In this document: piece after piece, positions 51,578 through 59,307 of the stretch
How the letters are laid out: each line of letters starts with the position of its first letter
How positions within the stretch are numbered: the stretch's first letter is position 1
DNA from: Thermotogota bacterium
Lineage (GTDB): Bacteria > Thermotogota > Thermotogae > Thermotogales > DSM-5069
Reading direction: 5' to 3'
DNA: 64,000 bases
NCBI GenBank assembly: GCA_029551145.1
Contig: JAKPGA010000034.1
Location: 123,852-187,851, forward strand
The notes under the pieces: model-generated
The model's database searches: none
What the model saw: only the letters and a program-made list of their open reading frames with translations
Told to the model about the DNA's origin: nothing
Position numbers and translations under genes: made by a program

Positions 51578-52648
51578 ATGGCCATAGTCATTTTTGAGCA
51601 CATACTCCTGTCTATCTCATGGATCATCGGTTGGTTGATCTTCGCGAGGATGAAGTTCCTGCGAAAGCAAAGATCATCGTCTCTACCAAACGTCTCTGTG
51701 ATTATACCAGCAAGAAATGAAGAGGTGAACCTTCCAAAAATACTCTCAGCCCTTCAAAGGCAGAGTTATCCTAACTTCGAGATTATTGTCGTCAACGATA
51801 ATTCCACAGACAAAACAAGAGAGATTGCTTTATCGTTCAAGAAAGTGAATCTGGTTGATCTGCTGGAAGAACCACCTGAAGGCTGGGTAGGCAAATCCTG
51901 GGCTTGTTGGAATGGCTATTTGAAAGCGACAGGTGAGATTCTCATCTTCATGGACGCTGATGTTGAACCATCTGTAGATGCCGTCGCTACTCTTGTGTCG
52001 GTGCATCTCGAAAAGAGGGGGTTGGTATCTGTTTGGCCATACCAAAGATTTGAAATGCTTTATGAACACTTAACTCTGCCATTCAATATGATTGTAGTTG
52101 GTTCAATAGGTTCCTTTTCAATCTTTCACCAAAAGCCCGTTGGTTCTTATGGTCCTGTTATGGTTGTAGATAAAAAGACCTACGGAGAGGTGCAAGGACA
52201 CCACACAACTAAGAATGAGATCTTAGAGGATATGAAGCTTGGCAGGTTGTTTGTCAAAAAAGGATTCTGTGTGGACAATCGCCTTGGCGGTGAGATCATC
52301 AAATTCAGGATGTACCCCTTAGGGATAAAACAAATGTTCGAGGGATTTACAAAAAACATGTCCTTAGGTGCGGCTTCAGTTGGAATGAACTTCTTCCTAA
52401 GTTTTTTGTGGATGGTAGGATTGTATTCCACGGCCTTCGGCGTATTCGATCTTTCGAAAACTATATATTATCTGTTCTTTGTGGTCCAAATCTATTTTCT
52501 ATCACGGAAGTTGGGTGATTACACGATTTTGGATGCCATGTTTTATCCTGTTCACTATTGCTTTTTTCTTGTGGTTTTCTTTATCTCTTTGGTAAGAGTC
52601 TTGTTTTTCAGGCGAGTCACCTGGAAAGGTAGGAGAATACATGTTTAA
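51578..52648 (+). CDS. Membrane-bound family 2 glycosyltransferase
   Basis: A GT-A-fold transferase with membrane anchors. An N-terminal helix (IVIFEHILLSISWIIGWLIF) precedes the catalytic domain: SVIIPARNEEVNLPKILSAL, VVNDNSTDKT, and the DxD-like FMDADVEPS. Three or four C-terminal helices follow. It resembles carotenoid/lipid glycosyltransferases such as CrtQ. The lipid acceptor is unknown. The next gene, an acyltransferase, overlaps it by 8 bases. ATG at 51578 is preceded by GGAGG 10 bases upstream; the upstream frame has no better start. Confidence 0.82.
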   Translation: MAIVIFEHILLSISWIIGWLIFARMKFLRKQRSSSLPNVSVIIPARNEEVNLPKILSALQRQSYPNFEIIVVNDNSTDKTREIALSFKKVNLVDLLEEPPEGWVGKSWACWNGYLKATGEILIFMDADVEPSVDAVATLVSVHLEKRGLVSVWPYQRFEMLYEHLTLPFNMIVVGSIGSFSIFHQKPVGSYGPVMVVDKKTYGEVQGHHTTKNEILEDMKLGRLFVKKGFCVDNRLGGEIIKFRMYPLGIKQMFEGFTKNMSLGAASVGMNFFLSFLWMVGLYSTAFGVFDLSKTIYYLFFVVQIYFLSRKLGDYTILDAMFYPVHYCFFLVVFFISLVRVLFFRRVTWKGRRIHV

Positions 52649-53264
52649 CCTTCTTGTCATAGTTCTTCAGTTTCTGTCTGGATCGATAATGTTTTCCTGG
52701 ATCTTCGCCAGACTCCTTCGAGTGGACATTTCCAAGGTTCGAGATGGCAATCCAGGTTCCACAAATCTATGGCGTGCAAAAGGCTTGAAATGGGGTCTTC
52801 TTGCACTCGCATTGGATTATTTCAAGGGCACATTCCCTCTTTTCTTGTTCATGGTCTTGAAGATTACAACCAACGAATATGTAATTTCTATGGCAGCTTT
52901 GGCTGGCATCGCAGGTCATGGTTTTTCACCGATGCTCAAATTCAGAGGAGGTAAAGCAGTGGCTACGACTTTTGGTGCGTGGTCGGTGTTAACCAAATGG
53001 CAGGGACCTGTAATTTTGGGTACTGTGTTTTCTATCTTCAGTCTCTTCAAGAAACAGACGACGGTGGAAGAAGATTCTGTGAGGGTATTGGTTGGCTTTA
53101 TCGCTTTGATGCCATTTGTTCTGTACAAAGCCTTTACTGCTCAGTGGCACCTGCTGCTCTTCTATGTTGGTAATTTCGCTATTATTGCTTTGAAGCATTG
53201 GAAAGATTGGCACAGATTCTTTTCAAAGATTTGCCACAAAGGTCAATCTTCTGGCTTATACTAA
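52641..53264 (+). CDS. plsY: PlsY-type glycerol-3-phosphate acyltransferase
   Basis: Integral membrane enzyme that moves an acyl group from acyl-phosphate to glycerol-3-phosphate, the first step of phospholipid synthesis. The three motifs are visible: SGSIMFSWIFARLLRVDISKVRDGNPGSTN, the AGHGFSPMLKFRGGKAVATTFG loop, and a C-terminal membrane segment. Five or six hydrophobic helices. A difference is the first motif, SGSIMFSWI where SGSIPxA/G is usual, so the proline is missing. It may act on a different acceptor together with the neighbouring glycosyltransferase. Confidence 0.85.
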   Translation: MFNLLVIVLQFLSGSIMFSWIFARLLRVDISKVRDGNPGSTNLWRAKGLKWGLLALALDYFKGTFPLFLFMVLKITTNEYVISMAALAGIAGHGFSPMLKFRGGKAVATTFGAWSVLTKWQGPVILGTVFSIFSLFKKQTTVEEDSVRVLVGFIALMPFVLYKAFTAQWHLLLFYVGNFAIIALKHWKDWHRFFSKICHKGQSSGLY

Positions 53265-53282
53265 CAAATCGGGAGGAATTTT

Positions 53283-53510
53283 ATGGAATACGACCTTTAC
53301 TTGAGGATTGAAAAAGAAGATGTTCACAAACTTGGTTACATTCTTGAAGTGGAAGACAACCTTGTTAACATGAGAAAGTACGAGAATGGTCTTCTGAGAA
53401 TACTCGTTCCAGCAGATCTCTTGCAAGATCTTTTGAGTTTCCTGGAGAGTGTCAAGAGACATATCAACTTCCAGATAGTCGATTGTAAGCAGAACGATGG
53501 GACTGTTTAA
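53283..53510 (+). CDS. DUF4911 family protein
   Basis: A 75-residue protein, charged and mixed alpha/beta (YDLYLRIEKEDVHKLGYILEVEDNLVNMRK...RILVPADLLQDLLSFLESVK), matching the DUF4911 pattern seen beside YqeG in Thermotogales and clostridia. Function unknown. GGGAGG precedes the ATG, and its end overlaps the yqeG start by 14 bases. Confidence 0.75.
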   Translation: MEYDLYLRIEKEDVHKLGYILEVEDNLVNMRKYENGLLRILVPADLLQDLLSFLESVKRHINFQIVDCKQNDGTV

Positions 53511-54000
53511 GTTGCTCATGCCGAGGGAATTTCTGGAAGACTTGTCAGATTTGGACATAGATAAATTTCTGAAGGCTGGCAAGGACTTCTTCATATTCGA
53601 TTTTGACAACACACTTGGCCTGTGGAGAAGTTGTGTTATCGAGGAGAGATTTCAGGCGCTTTTGAATCGAATAACACAAGCCAGTGGAAAGGTTCTGATA
53701 GCTTCAAACGGTAGACCAAGGCAGATTTCTCAGGAAGGTGTACAGGTGATCTGGAGGGCGAGAAAACCTCTTGCTGGCAAAATAAAGAGGGCACTTTTGG
53801 AACAAAATGTTGATCTCAGCAGAGTTGTAATGATTGGTGACCAGATCTTCACCGATGTTCTTGCAGGCAACATGCTTGGTGTTTACACCGTGAAGGTACG
53901 ACCTTTGAGCACCAGGGAGTTCTTTGGCACTAAGGTTCTTAGGGTCCTTGAGAGAATCGTTATTCAAACTGTGAAAAAAGGTGATAATGGTGAAGTGTGA
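53497..54000 (+). CDS. yqeG: YqeG family HAD-superfamily phosphatase
   Basis: A 167-residue HAD IIIA phosphatase. The nucleophile motif reads FIFDFDNTLGLW, with the two aspartates; motif II is VLIASNGRP, and the acidic motif is MIGDQIFTDVLAGNMLG. As in Bacillus, it precedes yqeH. Substrate unknown; a phosphatidylglycerol-phosphate phosphatase role has been reported for some relatives. The start overlaps the previous gene. Confidence 0.9.
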   Translation: MGLFKLLMPREFLEDLSDLDIDKFLKAGKDFFIFDFDNTLGLWRSCVIEERFQALLNRITQASGKVLIASNGRPRQISQEGVQVIWRARKPLAGKIKRALLEQNVDLSRVVMIGDQIFTDVLAGNMLGVYTVKVRPLSTREFFGTKVLRVLERIVIQTVKKGDNGEV

Positions 54001-55096
54001 AGGTTGTGGTGCTCAGATTCAGCACGAAGACGGCAAAAAGCCTGGTTATGTACCAAAAGATGTTTTTGAAAAAAGAAAGGCGCAGGGAAAACAGTTGCTC
54101 TGTCAAAGGTGTTTCAGGGCAAGACACTATGGCAAGTTAGAGCCAGTCAGATTCCGCAGCGATTTTTCAGAGGAATTATCCAAAATCGTCGACGGTTTTG
54201 ACAGGGTCGTTTGGGTCTTTGATATAACTGACTTTGAAGGAAGTTATGATCCTCTTTTGGCTGACATCTTGAGAAACAGTGAAAAGATACTCGTAATAAA
54301 CAAGATAGATCTTCTACCAAGAGCGGTATCTGTTCAGGAAATAAGAGATTGGGTACGTGGAAGACTTGAGTCTGAGAAAATCGAAGATATTTACTTGACG
54401 AGCACGACAAGAAAGTACGGTATAACAAGACTCGCGAATCATCTGAGTAAGTTCCAGAAGGTTGTTTTTGTCGGGATGACAAATGTCGGGAAATCTTCTC
54501 TCGTTCGTGCTTTAACCGGAGCCAATGTGAGTGTTACTCCTTTTCCAGGCACAACCATGGGGTTGATCAAAGCTCAAATGGGAAAAACCCTTGTGTATGA
54601 TACACCTGGAATAATCACAGATCACCGTGTCATCGATTTTCTGCCTGCCAATTGTCAAAAACTGATCGTTCCCCAGAAACATCTGAGCAGGATGACCTTC
54701 AAACCCGATAACGATAGAGTGATCTTCATGGGCGGAATGTGCCGTTTTGATTTTGATTTCACTACACAGCTTTTGCCAATCTTTCAGATATTCGCGAGCG
54801 AAGGTGTCAAGTTTCACATGACCGATCTCAAGAAAGCTGATGAACTTTGGAAAAGACAGTATGGCAAACTGTTGGTTCCTCCTTGTACACCGAAAGAGCC
54901 GTCACTTGAGTCCTTCAGATGGAAAGAGTTAGAGTTCGACCTCGATGTAAAAAATGAGCTTGCCATAGCAGGTCTCGGATGGTTAAGTGTTAGAAGAGGT
55001 CCGTTTAAGATCAAAGTGAAAATACCAGAACAGGTAACGGTGAGGAAAAGAGTAGCACTTGTCAATCCATATAGAGGAGGTATGAGAGATGATTAG
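53987..55096 (+). CDS. yqeH: Circularly permuted GTPase YqeH
   Basis: Ribosome-assembly GTPase for the 30S subunit. An N-terminal zinc finger, CEGCG...CQRCFRARHYGK, comes first. The GTPase motifs are permuted: G4 NKIDLLP and G5 STTRKYG precede G1 GMTNVGKSSL, then G2 TPFPGTT and G3 DTPG. A C-terminal treble-clef/OB region follows. ATG at 53987 is preferred because AAAAGGTGAT precedes it; it overlaps yqeG by 14 bases. Confidence 0.94.
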   Translation: MVKCEGCGAQIQHEDGKKPGYVPKDVFEKRKAQGKQLLCQRCFRARHYGKLEPVRFRSDFSEELSKIVDGFDRVVWVFDITDFEGSYDPLLADILRNSEKILVINKIDLLPRAVSVQEIRDWVRGRLESEKIEDIYLTSTTRKYGITRLANHLSKFQKVVFVGMTNVGKSSLVRALTGANVSVTPFPGTTMGLIKAQMGKTLVYDTPGIITDHRVIDFLPANCQKLIVPQKHLSRMTFKPDNDRVIFMGGMCRFDFDFTTQLLPIFQIFASEGVKFHMTDLKKADELWKRQYGKLLVPPCTPKEPSLESFRWKELEFDLDVKNELAIAGLGWLSVRRGPFKIKVKIPEQVTVRKRVALVNPYRGGMRDD

Positions 55097-55673
55097 AAAG
55101 GAACCCGGTATCGTTGTTGGTGTGAGTAACAGGCACGTGCATCTTTCACGTGAGGATCTTGATGTTCTTTTCGGAAAGGGTTACGAGCTCAAACCAATCA
55201 AAGACCTTGGTCAGCCAGGGCAGTATGCAGCCGATGAAAAGGTGATCATCGTCGGTCCAAAAGGAGCTATTGAGCAAGTGAGAGTGCTTGGTCCAGTGAG
55301 AAGCCAGACCCAGATCGAACTGTCCAGAACCGATGCCTTCAAACTGGGCGTGAACCCCCCTGTTAGGGATTCGGGAGATATAGAAGGCACACCGGGTATA
55401 GTCATAGTGGGACCAAAAGGTACAGTTGTGAAAAACAAGGGAGTAATTCTGGCAAAAAGGCATATTCACATGCATCCAAAAGATGCCGAACACTACCAGG
55501 TTAAGGACAAGGATATCGTCAAGGTAATCTGTGAAAAAGAAGGACGCAAATTGATATTCGACGACGTCTTAATAAGGGTTAGCGAGAAATTCGCCCTGGA
55601 ATTTCATGTCGATACAGACGAAGCAAACGCTGCACTTTTGAATAATGGTGATCTGGTGTGGATAATACAGTGA
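55089..55673 (+). CDS. pduL: Phosphate propanoyltransferase (PduL-type phosphotransacylase)
   Basis: It interconverts acyl-CoA and acyl-phosphate; the family includes phosphotransacetylases unrelated to Pta. The duplicated zinc-histidine motifs are VSNRHVHLS and AKRHIHMHP, with RDSGDIEGTPGI between. Length 194 lacks the N-terminal encapsulation peptide of microcompartment PduL, so it is a free enzyme. It probably makes acetyl-phosphate from acetyl-CoA in sugar fermentation. It overlaps the yqeH stop by 8 bases. Confidence 0.93.
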   Translation: MIRKEPGIVVGVSNRHVHLSREDLDVLFGKGYELKPIKDLGQPGQYAADEKVIIVGPKGAIEQVRVLGPVRSQTQIELSRTDAFKLGVNPPVRDSGDIEGTPGIVIVGPKGTVVKNKGVILAKRHIHMHPKDAEHYQVKDKDIVKVICEKEGRKLIFDDVLIRVSEKFALEFHVDTDEANAALLNNGDLVWIIQ

Positions 55674-55858
55674 AGGTGTCATACGAAGGAAAAGCATATG
55701 AATTTGAGAATTCAATATCGGTGAGGGAAATCTTGAAAAAACTAAACCTGAATTCTGAAGAGCATGTTGTAGTAGTCGATGACCAGATTTACACCGAAGA
55801 CAGAATAGTCAAAAAAGGTATGAAAGTGAACATATTCAAGGTGACATCTGCGGGATGA
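55658..55858 (+). CDS. ThiS/MoaD-like ubiquitin-fold protein with non-GG tail
   Basis: A 66-residue beta-grasp protein (VKVSYEGKAYEFENSISVREILKKLNL...VVVDDQIYTEDRIVKKGMKVNIFK). The pattern is that of sulfur carriers such as ThiS and TtuB, but the last residues are TSAG, not GG. The terminal glycine needed for thiocarboxylation is kept, while the preceding glycine is alanine. Start GTG at 55658 has GGTGAT 5 bases upstream; a GTG at 55670 is an alternative. Its activating enzyme is not in the window. Confidence 0.8.
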   Translation: MDNTVKVSYEGKAYEFENSISVREILKKLNLNSEEHVVVVDDQIYTEDRIVKKGMKVNIFKVTSAG

Positions 55859-55864
55859 TGTAAA

Positions 55865-57064
55865 ATGACAAATCAAGAAGTTTTCTCATTCAAGGATGAA
55901 TTGATAGCTCTAAGAAGAGACTTTCACATGTATCCAGAAGTTGGATTTGAGCTCCACAGAACTTCAAAACTGGTGCAGGAATACCTCGAAAACTTGGGGC
56001 TTGAGGTGAAAAGAATTGCCAAGACAGGTGTCGTGGCACTTTTGAGAGGCAACAAGCCAGGAAGAACCATCATGCTTCGTGCCGATATGGACGCTTTGAA
56101 TCTGCAGGAGTTGAACGATACACCTTACAGATCGAAGATAGAAGGAATCATGCATGCTTGCGGGCACGATGGACACACAGCGATGCTCCTGGTAGCCGCG
56201 AAAATCCTGAAGAAACATCAAAGTGAACTCTCTGGGAATGTGAAATTCGTTTTTCAACCGTCTGAAGAGAAATTCCCTCCAGGTGGAGCTCTGCCAATGA
56301 TCGAAGAGGGAGTACTGATGGATCCCCCGGTTGATTATGCCTTTGGGATTCACCTGTGGAATTCTCTTGAATGCGGGAAGATAGGTTTGAGACCTGGTGC
56401 CATGATGGCCGCGGCCGACGAGTTCAGAATTCTGTTGAAAGGAAAAGGGGGACATGGTGCACTACCACACCAGTGCAAAGATCCAATTGTTGCTGCTTGT
56501 GAGTTAGTCTTAGCCCTGCAGACAATCGTCAGTCGCAACATAGATCCACTTGAAAGCGCAGTACTCAGTGTTGGCAAGATTCAGTCGGGTAGTGCTTTCA
56601 ATATCATACCTGAATATGCCTTGATAGAGGGCACCACAAGATCTCTCAACGAAACGGTGAGAGAGATCATCAAGCAACAAATACACAGAATAACTAAAGG
56701 TGTGGCTATTGCAAATGACCTTGAATTTGAAATCGATCACAAAGAAGGTACAGCTGTTCTTCGAAATGATGAATTTCTGAACCAGATCATAGTTGAAGTT
56801 GCCAAGAGTGTAGTCGGAGAAGAAAACGTGGTCCTGGTTCCACCAACGATGGGTGGCGAAGACATGTCGTTCTTCTTGCAGAGAGTTCCTGGTGTCTTCT
56901 ATTTGGTCGGTTCAGCAAACACTGAAAGAGGCATAAACAAACCTCATCATTCACCGTATTTTGACATAGATGAAAGGGCTTTGTTGATAGGAACTCAGAT
57001 GCACGTTGAGACTGTCTTCAGATTTCTGAGGAAAGACGATGGTAGTCTTTCAAAAAGTAACTGA
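55865..57064 (+). CDS. M20 family amidohydrolase (hippurate hydrolase/carboxypeptidase-like)
   Basis: A 399-residue zinc-dependent amidase of subfamily M20D, similar to N-acyl-L-amino-acid amidohydrolases and archaeal carboxypeptidase CpsA. RRDFHMYPEVGFEL opens the protein, the metal site is MHACGHDGHTAMLL, EEKFPPGGALPMIEEGV has the catalytic glutamate, and the C-terminal metal ligand is in KPHHSPYFDIDERAL. It differs from the AbgB-like enzyme at 995. No signal peptide. ATG follows the previous gene by 6 bases. Confidence 0.92.
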   Translation: MTNQEVFSFKDELIALRRDFHMYPEVGFELHRTSKLVQEYLENLGLEVKRIAKTGVVALLRGNKPGRTIMLRADMDALNLQELNDTPYRSKIEGIMHACGHDGHTAMLLVAAKILKKHQSELSGNVKFVFQPSEEKFPPGGALPMIEEGVLMDPPVDYAFGIHLWNSLECGKIGLRPGAMMAAADEFRILLKGKGGHGALPHQCKDPIVAACELVLALQTIVSRNIDPLESAVLSVGKIQSGSAFNIIPEYALIEGTTRSLNETVREIIKQQIHRITKGVAIANDLEFEIDHKEGTAVLRNDEFLNQIIVEVAKSVVGEENVVLVPPTMGGEDMSFFLQRVPGVFYLVGSANTERGINKPHHSPYFDIDERALLIGTQMHVETVFRFLRKDDGSLSKSN

Positions 57065-57788
57065 GGCATTTTTGTTGCCGCCCGGTGTGTTTGTAACATT
57101 GTTCTTGTTCATGGGTGCGCTGTGGTTGAAAAAGGCACCAAGAAAATCGTTGTTCATGTTCTTGATAGCTGCTGTCTTTTATGTTTTAAGCACTTTAGTG
57201 GGTATTCTATTACTGCTGCACCCACTTGAAAAGTCCTACAGTTGCAATGATCTACAGGGTGCGCAAGCAGTTGTTGTACTTGGTGGGGGAATCGTGAAGG
57301 TTCCCGATGGATATCAACTGTCAGTTCACACCACAGCACGCTTGCTGAAAGGGCTGCAGATTGCTGAACAGAAAGGTCTGCCTTTGATCGTAACGGGCGG
57401 CAGACTTCCCGGGGTCGATCAGTTACCCGAAGCAGAGGTCATGAAACGAGAAGCAATTTCTCTTGGCTTTGAGGAGCATGACATCATTGTTGAACCCTTA
57501 GCAAGAACTACTCGTGAGAATGCACTCTACACATACAAGATCATGAAAGAATACGGGCTGAAAAGGATCATTCTTGTAACTTCGGCTGTTCACATGAAAA
57601 GGGCAGTCTATTGTTTTGAGAAAATCGGTGCAGTTGTAGTACCATGCCCGACGGCCTTTCTGTATGACTACTCAGGCGTCGAGTGGGTTGATCTACTACC
57701 TAACAAAGATGCACTTAACGCAAACCTTTCAGCTATTCATGAGTACTTCGGCCTGATGTGGTATAAGCTCACCGATTTTCTAAGATGA
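57039..57788 (+). CDS. DUF218 (YdcF/ElyC-like) membrane protein
   Basis: A 249-residue protein with two N-terminal membrane segments (about 10-30 and 38-60) and an outside DUF218 domain with AQAVVVLGGGIV, TTARLLKGLQIAEQKGLPLIVTGG, EPLARTTRENALYTYKIM and ILVTSAVHMKRAV. E. coli ElyC acts in envelope integrity; the biochemical activity is not established. It overlaps the M20 gene by 26 bases and is the last gene before tRNA-Thr. Confidence 0.87.
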   Translation: MVVFQKVTEAFLLPPGVFVTLFLFMGALWLKKAPRKSLFMFLIAAVFYVLSTLVGILLLLHPLEKSYSCNDLQGAQAVVVLGGGIVKVPDGYQLSVHTTARLLKGLQIAEQKGLPLIVTGGRLPGVDQLPEAEVMKREAISLGFEEHDIIVEPLARTTRENALYTYKIMKEYGLKRIILVTSAVHMKRAVYCFEKIGAVVVPCPTAFLYDYSGVEWVDLLPNKDALNANLSAIHEYFGLMWYKLTDFLR

Positions 57789-57811
57789 AGTTTTGATTCT
57801 CTTTGTTGAGC

Positions 57812-57840
57812 TTGATTTTTCATTGTGCTGTCTGTATAAT
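57812..57840 (+). promoter_or_regulatory. Promoter for tRNA-Thr and tilS
   Basis: TTGATT (57812-57817) and a perfect TATAAT (57835-57840) with 17-bp spacing. It is 25 bases ahead of the tRNA. No terminator follows the tRNA, so tilS is probably transcribed from it too. Confidence 0.75.
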
Positions 57841-57865
57841 CTTATTGCAAAATGCATTCGTGCGA

Positions 57866-57941
57866 GCCAGCGTAGCTCAACCGGCAGAGCGGCGCATTCG
57901 TAATGCGTAGGTTGGGGGTTCGAGTCCCTTCGCTGGCTCCA
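57866..57941 (+). tRNA. trnT: tRNA-Thr (anticodon CGU)
   Basis: Acceptor GCCAGCG (57866-57872) pairs with CGCTGGC (57931-57937). The anticodon arm GCGCA/TGCGT closes the loop with CGT at 57899-57901, and the T arm has GGTTCGAGTCC. CCA is encoded at 57939-57941. The tilS start is 28 bases downstream. Confidence 0.95.
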
Positions 57942-57969
57942 TATTTTTATTTGTTTAGAAGGTGTTGAC

Positions 57970-59307
57970 GTGCCCCTTGATGAATTTGAACTTGAAGTTC
58001 TCAAATTCATTGAAGACCACCAATTGATCACTCCCGGTTCTAAAGTATTGGTAGCCCTCTCTGGTGGTGTGGATTCAGTGAGCCTGTTGCATGTACTCCT
58101 AAAGCTTCGCAGATTTCTCGAAATTGAAGTATCAGCGGCACATCTCAACCACATGATTCGCGTATCAGCTTCGAGAGACGAGCAATTCGTCAGAGATCTT
58201 TGCAGCAAAATGGGTGTAAGACTTTACACAGATAGAGTAGATGTACCAGCGTTTTGTGTCCAAAGGAAGATTGGCATTGAAGAAGGTGCTCGTATCATAC
58301 GATACAACTTTTTTGAAAGAATCATGCGGGAGTCTGGTTCTGATTTCTTGGCCCTTGGACACAACCTGAACGATCTTGCTGAGACTGTTTTGCACAGGTT
58401 GATCAGAGGAACTGGGTTGACGGGCTTTGTGTGCATGTATCCAAAAGATGGTTACAAGATCAGACCGTTCTTGTATTTCAAGAGACAAGAGATAGAGTCC
58501 TACGCACAGAGAAATTCTATCTTGTATGTGGAAGATGAAACAAACTTTGACACAACCTATACACGAAACTACATACGTCACAGAGTATTGCCTTTGTTGA
58601 GAGATTTGAATGAAAATATTGAGAACGCACTCAGACAGACTCATTTTTCAGCCAATTTGCTCAAGAGACATGTACATAGAATTCTGGAAAAATACAGAGA
58701 CAGGGTCTATCTTTTTCAAAACAGGGTTGTTTTTAACTCAGGTGAAATGGACGAATTTGAGACAGTTGAAGTGATCAAGTGGTGCACCGAAAGAATGCAC
58801 GTGCAGATAAACTTCAAACAGATAGAGCAGATAACCAAAAATCTGCACGAGAGTTCATGGACCATGGATTTGACAGATGAAGTTGAGCTGAAAAAGGGTT
58901 TTGAGTTCTTTAGTGTTGAACAGCGGCATCCTTTGACAAAGGAATTGAGAATTACGTATGAAGGGGAGTACAATTTCAATGGATGGATTTTCGAACTTTC
59001 AAAGGAGGTCAAGTCAGACCAGCATATCTTTGTTGATTCAAACTGTACAACCATAAGGGTTCGTCGTGCAGGTGATCGAATACTCGAAAAGAAATTGAAG
59101 GACATCCTCATAGATCTTAGAATCCCGCAATTTCTGAGAGATGAAATGCCCTTAGTTTGTTTTAGGGAGCAAATAGTCTGGATTCCTCATGTTTATCTAA
59201 ACAATAGTTTTAAAGAAAAGAAAAATAATCTTCTTGTTTTGAATTTGCTGAATGATCCATACAGTTGTATACTTAAAGAGAGAAGTGAAAGGAGGAAAAA
59301 GGTTTGA
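57970..59307 (+). CDS. tilS: tRNA(Ile)-lysidine synthase
   Basis: Modifies C34 of tRNA-Ile(CAU) to lysidine. The PP-loop motif [14 protein letters not shown] is at about residues 30-43, with [24 protein letters not shown] downstream and a C-terminal TilS domain ([10 protein letters not shown]..., then the RRAGDRI segment). Length 445. The start is GTG behind AGAAGGTG. It sits directly after a tRNA gene and overlaps ftsH by 4 bases; tilS-ftsH adjacency is common in bacteria. Confidence 0.95.
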   Translation: MPLDEFELEVLKFIEDHQLITPGSKVLVALSGGVDSVSLLHVLLKLRRFLEIEVSAAHLNHMIRVSASRDEQFVRDLCSKMGVRLYTDRVDVPAFCVQRKIGIEEGARIIRYNFFERIMRESGSDFLALGHNLNDLAETVLHRLIRGTGLTGFVCMYPKDGYKIRPFLYFKRQEIESYAQRNSILYVEDETNFDTTYTRNYIRHRVLPLLRDLNENIENALRQTHFSANLLKRHVHRILEKYRDRVYLFQNRVVFNSGEMDEFETVEVIKWCTERMHVQINFKQIEQITKNLHESSWTMDLTDEVELKKGFEFFSVEQRHPLTKELRITYEGEYNFNGWIFELSKEVKSDQHIFVDSNCTTIRVRRAGDRILEKKLKDILIDLRIPQFLRDEMPLVCFREQIVWIPHVYLNNSFKEKKNNLLVLNLLNDPYSCILKERSERRKKV

